Shown here: positions 57,464 to 64,000 of the stretch, in pieces
How the letters are laid out: every line of letters begins with the position of its first letter
Position numbering within the stretch: the stretch's first letter is position 1
Source: Selaginella moellendorffii
Lineage: Eukaryota; Streptophyta; Lycopodiopsida; Selaginellales; Selaginellaceae
Assembly (NCBI RefSeq): GCF_000143415.4
Contig: NW_003314405.1
Location: forward strand, 251,749 to 315,748
Direction of reading: 5' to 3'
Length of the DNA stretch: 64,000 nt
The notes under the pieces: generated by a model
What the model was told of the DNA's origin: nothing
What the model saw: only the letters and a program-made list of their open reading frames with translations
The model's database searches: none
Position numbers and translations under genes: made by a program

Positions 57464-57810
57464 GTCAGAGCTGCTCTTCACAGCCTGCCTGACTTCCTGT
57501 GTCTTTCGCTCCTAAGAGCTTTTCTTAGTCAGAGCCGCTCTTCACGGCCTGCCTGACTCTCCACTTAGCCAGAGCTGCTCTGCACAGCCTGCCTGGCCCA
57601 AACCTCAGCCAGAGCTGTTCTTTACAGCCTGCCTGACTAGTTTGTCTTTTGCTCCTAATTTATCCGAGTTGTTCTTGACAACCTGCCGAATTTCCGCTTT
57701 GCCAGAGTCGTTCTTCACGACATGTCTGATTCCGCTTTTCAGCTGGAGCTGCTCTGCACAGCCTGCCCAGCTTCACCACAGCCAGAGCTGATCCTCTCAG
57801 CATGCCTGAC
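57464..57810 (-). repeat. Array of eight covarying stem-loops in S LTR copy 1
   Basis: Units: 57464-57493, 57527-57558, 57568-57597, 57608-57637, 57662-57691, 57701-57730, 57741-57772, 57781-57810. Plus-strand layout: 5-bp outer stem, one A bulge, 4-bp inner stem, 7-base loop (type CTCTTCA), inner stem, four bases (CTGC or ATGC), outer stem. Inner stems: GCTG/CAGC, GCCG/CGGC, GTTG/CAAC, GTCG/CGAC. Outer stems: GTCAG/CTGAC, GCCAG/CTGGC, GCTGG/CCAGC. Spacers between units differ in length and sequence. Confidence 0.85.
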
Positions 57811-58005
57811 TTCTCTTTGGAAAAACCCAGAAAACAGCAGTTTCCTCTCAGTTTTTCCCAGGTGGGAACTCAACTTCCACTTCCTTCTACAGAAGCAGAG
57901 GTCAGTCCCCTATACCCTCCGATACTTCCAGTAGGACCCCGGACCCCCCCTCTATTTGACCACACGGTGTAGGCTGCGATACTTTTTCTAGTGAGGGAGC
58001 TCCGA

Positions 58006-58376
58006 CACGTCATCAGTCCCGACACATCATCAGTCCCGACACGTCATCAGTCCTGACACGTCAGCAGCGGAGGTTCTTTCAGGTAACTTTTCCCCTTGAG
58101 TCCCGACACGTCAGGACTCCCGCCACGTCAGCATGACTCCCGACTCCTGCCACGTCAGCACTCCTGCCACGTCAGCGTCTTTCGCGACTCCTGACACGTC
58201 AGCACTCTTGACACGTCAGCGATGGTCGCGACTCCTGCCACGTCAGCGTCTTTCGCGAGTCCTGCCACGTCAGCACTCCTGCCACGTCAGCGTTACTCAC
58301 GACTCGTGACACGTCAGCTCTCCTAACACGTCAGCGATCCTCGCGAGCGCTGCCACGTCAGCGTCCTGCCACGTCA
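58006..58376 (-). promoter_or_regulatory. Array of 16 CACGTCA (TGACGTG) boxes in S LTR
   Basis: Exact CACGTCA starts: 58006, 58040, 58057, 58107, 58124, 58151, 58168, 58195, 58212, 58239, 58266, 58283, 58310, 58327, 58354, 58370; a CACATCA variant is at 58023. Spacing is mostly 17 or 27 bases, a 44-base double unit. Each reads TGACGTG(G/T)CAG on the minus strand, the core recognised by plant bZIP factors (C-box/G-box hybrid, ABRE and unfolded-protein-response type elements). It lies at the upstream part of the LTR in the minus sense, where U3 enhancers belong. Confidence 0.8.
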
Positions 58377-58578
58377 GCAGCCCTTGGTACTTGGTAAATT
58401 CCCCTGCACTGAACTCAGCACTCCTGCCGATCAGCGTCTTTAGTGCCGGTAGCCACTTACTCGGCACTTTAAGTCCGGCGACATCACCCTCCTCGGGATA
58501 AGGCCTACCACGGCTCCCGCGAGTCCTGCCACGCCTGCTCGGACTAGTTACTTAGCGGAGAAGCTATGTTACGTCCTT

Positions 58579-59797
58579 ATGCCAAGTACCACCGGAACCA
58601 GCCTGGCTCTACGACATACCTCCGTAACGCAAGATCTCTATTCCCGACTAAAATGCATCAATGTTGTCAAGAGGATAGGATTGGTCTGTACACCAGAAAA
58701 CGATCTGAGGTGGTTAGCAGCTCCAAATTTACCATTCGAACAGCTTGAGAAAGCTCTTTACGATGTGATTATGGTGGTAGATCCCCACAAACTTGTACTG
58801 ATCTACACCAATCAACGATACAGATACAATACCTTTGATTTAGCAACCCGAAACCGAAGCATGCAGCCGAATGAGTTCAATACTATTCGCTAAAGGTGAC
58901 CCGATTAAAGCAGCAGAGAGAGACAAAAGAGCAGAAGATAGATCTGTCAGAAAATCACAACTCCAACAGCAACGCGAAAACATTCTCGAACGAATATTCA
59001 CAAAGATCGGACAACAAGACAGCCAGACTCAGACTCCAAACCCGATACCCAAGATCCAAGAACTTAGTCCCGATAGACGGACACCAAGTCCAGAGTTTCC
59101 TGGACTAAATCCATTCGGAGCATCATCCTCAAGAGGATATCAATTTCCCTTTATCAGCAGCCCACTCACAAAGCTAACTACTGTTCAAGAGACACCAATC
59201 TTGACACATACAACAATATTCAAAGCAAAAGAAGAACACAAGTCGGAAGACGAGTCCGACCACCCGCAACCCGAAGCCCAGGAAGCATCAACAGCAGAGT
59301 CTGCTGGAATATCAACCCAGACAACACCTATTACACATACAAGGCAGGATATTGAGTCCGAAGATCCACCAAAACAACAACCGGAAAACAATTCCGAAGT
59401 TGAAAAACAATTTAGCCAGGGAGAGCGTAAAACCAACGGTGCTTACGTCGAGCTCACGTTTGACTTACCGCAGTCCATCAAGATGCAAGCCATCCCTTCA
59501 ACAGCCTATGGGCGAACGGTCTCTTACCCAATTTTTCAAGGCGCCAAAGGTGAAGATCCAGATCGACACCTCCAACAATACAACAAAGCCATTACCATCA
59601 ATGGCCAAGAAGCCTATCGAGAAACACTTTTTCAGTACACACTGAAAGACAGAGCACTCGACTGGTATTACACCTTAAACAAAGACAAGCAATACGATGA
59701 TATTATAAAAGCTTTCAAGCTTCGATATCAGTCACAGAGAACACCCGAAGAACACCTCGAGATCCTCAAAAACATCAGACAGGATCCAGATGAAGAC
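58579..59797 (+). mobile_element. N-terminal half of a gypsy gag, opposite strand to G2
   Basis: 58579-58893 (RLKCINVVKRIGLVCTPEN...RMQPNEF-type) and 58871-59797 (KGDPIKAAERDKRAEDRS...) form one gag broken by a two-base frameshift around 58890. The core domain shows DPDRHLQQYNKAI, ETLFQYTLKDRALDWYY and FKLRYQSQRTPEEHLEIL. It ends at TGA 59798-59800, which is the first base pair of the copia LTR. No zinc knuckle follows. Content is complementary to the gag C-terminal half at 53161-54453. Confidence 0.85.
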
Positions 59798-62700
59798 TGA
59801 TACAGCGACGGAGCTGATCAAGGCGGAAACACCGCCTTGATCCATATTTCAACCCGCAGTGGCTTCCAGCCTGCGGGCATTGACACTTCTGTGTGGCTTG
59901 ATTACTTCAGCACTCAAGCTCATTTTTGCAACATGGTATCAGAGAAGGCACCTAGATACTTTACTTTTTTTAGGGTTCTTCATTCTTGAAAACGCTTGCG
60001 CTGTCTCGGATCTGTTCCAGTAAAACCATCATTTTACCAACTCGTATCCCTTAAAATGATCAGCCTGCGGACGGTCATGATACTGATCTGGTGAGTGTAG
60101 GCTGTGGTGCAAGCATGCTGGGATTAGGATCGCTGAGCTACTGTGAGATACCTTCTAGGAAGCTCTGTCTACATAGTGAGGATTTCTGGAGCTTGCGGGA
60201 TTTGCTGATCGGAGGTTCGTGCAGAAGCAGATTGCCCAGTGCAGTAGTTTTTCCTACAAGCGGCCATGACACTTGACCACAGATACAGCTTGACGATCCA
60301 GAAGCTTGACTACAGCAACTCCCAGTTGTGGTTTGTCAAGATGAGGAATTTGCTGGATGAGTACAAGCTTGGAGATCATGTTTCTGGAGCTAGTAGATTC
60401 AGCACTCGCTACAGATATTCGGCTCACTCACAGAGGGAAAGTTGACGTCTGTGTACCATGTCAAGGGGAAGTATCAAGGAAAGTCATTACCAAAGTAAGC
60501 TACGTGAATCAGAGCTACAAGAACACTCCAACTTGTAGGTGGTGATGTCTGGGGGCCAACACAAGTTAAATCGCTGAATGGTGCCAGGTACTTTCTGTTG
60601 ATTGTTGACGATTATTCTCACAGGGCATTTTTCTTTTTCTTGCGTCTAAGAAGTGAAGCTCTCGAACGGTTCAAAGGATGGAAAGTCTATGCTGAGAAGG
60701 ATACTGATCAAAAGATACACTCATTTCGCTCAGACGATGGAGGTGAATTTATTTCAAACGATTTTAACGTGTTTCTTGAACAGGAAGGCATCCAAAGACA
60801 AACCTATGCGAAAGAACAGAATGGGGTGGTTTACCGTAGGATGGCAACGGTTGGAGAAGCTGCACAATGCATACACAAAGCTGCAGATCTACCACTCACT
60901 TTCTGGGCCAAGGCAGTCAGTTATGTGGTTGCTATCACCAACTTTCTTCCAACCAAAGCTCTCATAAACACAACTCATCACAAAAGCATGACAGGATGTA
61001 AGCCTTTTTTGAAATATTTCCGTGTTTTTGGATGTATAGCATACGCACATGTTGATCCGAAGCAGTGAGTAAAATGGGATGATCGAATGTTGAAGACAGC
61101 AAGACATTTCGATTGTTTGACATGAACACCTGTGTCGTTTTTAACAAAAAAATCAATAAGCTTTCTACATTAGACTAACCCTAGTTCTTAACAAAAAATC
61201 AATAAGCCTTCTACATTAGACTAACCCTAGTTCGTCGTCAAACTCCACAGAGAAATTGGTTCAGAAACCATTCAACTACTTTGGATTCAGCATCCCACTT
61301 CCATCCGAGGAGTCACAAGGAATAAAGAATCCTCCTGCAGTTCAACCACAGTTGCAAGTCCCTGAAGCTCCAGCACCTGAGCAGCAGGAACTTCCAGTCA
61401 TCAAGAACATTGTGTCAGAGAACTTTGAAGAAAACTGGGAAACTTCTTTCAACCAGCAGATGAGCTCGGTGATGATATCTTTGAGGATGAAAGGTGTGTT
61501 GAAGTCTTTGAACTTGAAGCTTCGGGACTTACAAAACGACAACGGAAACCAGCTCAGAGGTATTTAGAACAATTGGAAACTAATGCGTGCACTGTGTATA
61601 CAGAACCATCAACCTATAATCAGGAAATACTAGGCTCACACGCCCGGAAGTGGAAGCTGGCAATGCAGGATGAGTTCAACAGTTTGCTCACAAACCAGAC
61701 ATGGGATCTTGTACAACTTCCACCAAACAAGCATAAAATTAGTAACAAATGGTTGTACAAAGTCAAGTACACACTGGAAGGGCACATTCAACGTTACAAA
61801 TCATGACTGGTTGCCAGAGAATTCACACAAACACAGGGAGTTGATTTCTTTGGCGTTTTTTCTCCAGTTGCTAACATACTGGCCTTATTTGCTTTTGCAG
61901 CTCTTAACGATTTTGAACTTCACCAAATGGATGTTAAGAACGAGTTCCTCCATGGTACACTTGACGAGGAAATTTATATGAGGTAACCCTGATGTTTTGA
62001 AGTTGTCAGAAAAGAATGTCACGTCTGCCGTCTCAAAAAGTCGATCTATGGACTCAAGCGAAGTCTTCGATGCTGGTATAAAACAATCGACGTTTTCTTT
62101 CGTGGCCCTGGTTTTTGCAGATCTCAAGCCGACTGGAACATATACATTCTCACCACCAACGGCACTGTGGATGCAATCGTTGCGATTTATGTGGATGATC
62201 TAGCTCTGGCTGCACAGAACATGAGGGGAGTAATCTGGATTAAGCAGGCACTGATGGATCGTTTTTGTATGATAATTATTTTCTCGGTTTACAAATTTGT
62301 CGTGACAGGGAGAAACGAATCTTGTTCATGAATCAAGAGAAGTACACTCAAAGGCATGCTTCAGAACTATGCAGAATATTTCAATGGCAGTGCTCCTACT
62401 CCGACAGTTACACGATTAAAACTAGTTACAGACATGGCTCCTTCAACACAAGGAGATAAAGCGGCAATGAGGCTCCCCTATCAACAACTAGTCGGTGGAC
62501 TTCTGTACCTCTTGGTTTCGTCTCGACCAGACATTTCTGCAGCCAGTCTCCATCATTGCGCAGTTATGAAGAATCCGGGGCTCAAGCATTCGTCTGCAGC
62601 TCTTCGGATTTTGAAGTATTTAGCCAGGACAGTTGACTTTGGCCTTCTCTATGGATCAAACGCTGGGGCTAAGTCAGTGGTTGGATACGCAGACGCAGAT

Positions 62701-63320
62701 TGGGCAAGGGATGCAGGTGATAGGCGCTCTAGAACCGGTTATTGCTTCATATTCAACTCTGGCGTGATCAGTTGGACGTCCAAAAAGCAGACAACAGTAA
62801 CTGTATTGACATGTGAAGCAGAGTATCTAACAGTTGCTATATTGACATGTATCTTTCATTTTTAGCATGTTCATGGGAGGCATCTGGATACGAAAACTAC
62901 TGAGTGACTTCGGTATTAGACAAACTGATCCTTTGTTGTTGTTTGATGATAATCAGGCATGTTTGGCGCCGCTAAAGAACCCGGTACTGCACGGACGAAC
63001 TAAGCACATTGAGAATCACCATCATTTCATTCGGGAGAAAGTTGCAGACGGCGAGGTCACGGTCGAATTCCAGCAAACAACAAAGATGATAGCAGATATA
63101 TTCACTAAGGTGTTCGATCGAGGCTTACATGAACAATTCATCATCGACTTAGGCATATGTTCAGCGGGTGGGCTTGGAAAATCAAAACAAGGGGAGCTTC
63201 TGACAATACCTCAGAACAGAAGGAATAATTTAGGTCAGAAAATAGCAAGAGCCTCAACAGCGGGCGTTGAGACTTCTGTGTGGCTTGATTGCTTCAGCAC
63301 TCAAGCTCATTTTTGCAACA
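59798..63320 (+). mobile_element. Decayed copia retrotransposon with short LTRs
   Basis: 5' LTR 59798-59933 and 3' LTR about 63201-63320 share the final block CTTCTGTGTGGCTTGATT...CATTTTTGCAACA; their 5' parts have diverged or been replaced. TGGTATCAGAGAAGG (initiator-Met primer site) follows at 59934, and a purine tract AACAAGGGGAGC precedes the 3' LTR. Order: gag (KLDYSNSQLWFVKMRNLLDE, about 60290), integrase (60598-61068), RT (about 61630-62260, YVDDLALA), RNase H (62356-63150, ADADWARD, GVISWTSKKQTTV, RTKHIENHHHFIREK). Stops and frameshifts are scattered through it. The integrase third catalytic residue is lost (QNGVVYRR for QNGVxER). A 45-50 base tandem repeat lies at 61140-61234. Flanks show no matching target duplication. 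Confidence 0.9.
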
Positions 63321-63424
63321 GCGCCAAAGCTCCAATCGCTTTGGAATTCTTCTCATTTCAAGGCTTAAGATTTTCAACCTTTGGAAGCGGAGGCTTGAGA
63401 AAGGATCACCTTACACCACAAGGT
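63321..63424. other. Short interval between copia and second S LTR
   Basis: 104 bases with no recognisable feature. It does not continue the gag sequence interrupted at 59797. Confidence 0.5.
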
Positions 63425-64000
63425 CCGGTATCGGGCCTTCAATCTCAGCGTGTCTCGTAATTTAGGTGTCACCACCCGAGTACTTCCCACACCTCGTTTG
63501 GATTCACGGTGTAGCCTTGCCACGAGCTACACTGACACCTTGATTGCTGCCCTCGCTACCAAGGACTTACTCTCAGCGAAGCCTTCACTTGTCAGAGCTG
63601 TTCTCCACAGCTTGCCTGACTCTTTGTCTTTCGCCCCTATGAGCTCACTTAGCCAGGGCCACTCTTCACAGCCTGCCTGGTTCCATCCTTAGTCAGAGCC
63701 GTTTTTCACAGCCTGTCTGACTACTTTGTCTTTTGCTCCTATTCCATCGGAGCTGTTCTTCACAGCTTGCCCGACTTCCACTTTTAGCCAAAGTCACTCT
63801 TCGTGACTTGCTTGATTCCATCTCCTGTTTCCAAGGAGGAGAGCTGTGGCAGTCTGGGAATCACCCCATTGCCACTTATACTCCTCCCAGATCAGACTAC
63901 AATTAACCGGAACTCACTTTTCAGAAGAAGGGTCCTCCTCTTCTTCCAAGGCGGAGGTCCCCCCTATATACTTTCTGGAACTCGCGGGTACCCCCCCTCC
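63425..64000 (-). mobile_element. S-family LTR (copy 2), continues beyond window
   Basis: Matches 57298 onward in the same orientation, from GGTATCGGGCCT through the hairpin array to a C-rich stretch (TACCCCCCCTCC) at the window end. The bZIP-box array would lie beyond 64000. Confidence 0.8.
63591..63816 (-). repeat. Array of five stem-loops in S LTR copy 2
   Basis: Units 63591-63620, 63652-63681, 63692-63721, 63746-63775, 63787-63816, with the same architecture as the 57.5 kb array. The last has inner stem GTCA/TGAC, extended by C/G to five pairs around loop TCTTC. Several units carry A-C mismatches that would be G-U pairs in the minus-strand RNA. Confidence 0.8.

Larger units (their letters stand above)
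56894..58556 (-). mobile_element. S-family LTR (copy 1)
   Basis: About 1.66 kb between the minus-strand primer site and the plus-strand gag fragment. It recurs in the same orientation from 63425 to the window end, and in inverse orientation at 41205-42125. It contains G-box sequences near its end (CACGTG at 56889, 56918 and 56948), a hairpin array (57464-57810) and a bZIP-type box array (58006-58376). No coding potential. Exact ends are uncertain. Confidence 0.65.

Noticed and set aside
57464-58376. CRISPR-like regular repeats
   Set aside because: Units are imperfect hairpins and boxes in a plant LTR. Spacers are not uniform and the setting is eukaryotic.

Overview
The window looks like nuclear DNA of a land plant with a compact genome and very short introns, most likely a lycophyte such as Selaginella. 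This is an inference from gene content: PLS-class PPR genes, a plant-type inositol pentakisphosphate 2-kinase (IPK1), a GDSL esterase, and introns mostly of 46-91 bases.

Left arm (1-8.0 kb). Four genes lie head to tail on the minus strand: a partial ELO fatty-acid elongase, a complete seven-exon IPK1, and two PPR genes. The gaps are tiny: 16 bases between PPR 1 and IPK1, and 29 between the two PPR genes.

Centre (7.84-37.9 kb). A block of about 9-11 kb is repeated three times head to tail (units A, B, C). Each unit holds a divergent gene pair sharing a promoter of about 330 bases: a secreted GDSL esterase (minus) and a multi-exon plus-strand gene that I read as a degenerate PP2C-like domain, an acidic linker and a macro domain. 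An AT-rich tract and a GC-richer tail follow. Part of the AT-rich tract is recognisable, on the minus strand, as an extremely decayed 18S rRNA gene. The macro gene is open in B, frameshifted in A, and has lost its usual start in C. Unit B carries a partial tandem copy and a small inversion. Unit C carries three later insertions: a hAT derivative with an 8-base target duplication, a TRIM element and a MITE-like element. Units A and B preserve the empty sites.

Right arm (37.9-64 kb). This is a graveyard of LTR retrotransposons: a decayed Ty3 fragment; an element G1 (+) with 5' LTR and broken pol; an element G2 (-) with 3' LTR, polypurine tract, ORF3, and a nearly intact gag-pol; a hairpin-rich LTR family, here called S, in three copies or fragments; half a gag on the opposite strand; and a short-LTR copia element with a dead integrase.

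Most interesting signals: an array of stem-loops in the S LTR whose stems change in a compensatory way, next to an array of 16 CACGTCA boxes on a 17/27-base spacing; the 18S fossil; and the PP2C-like/macro fusion in a triplicated divergent gene pair. All calls come from reading the sequence; no database search was possible.
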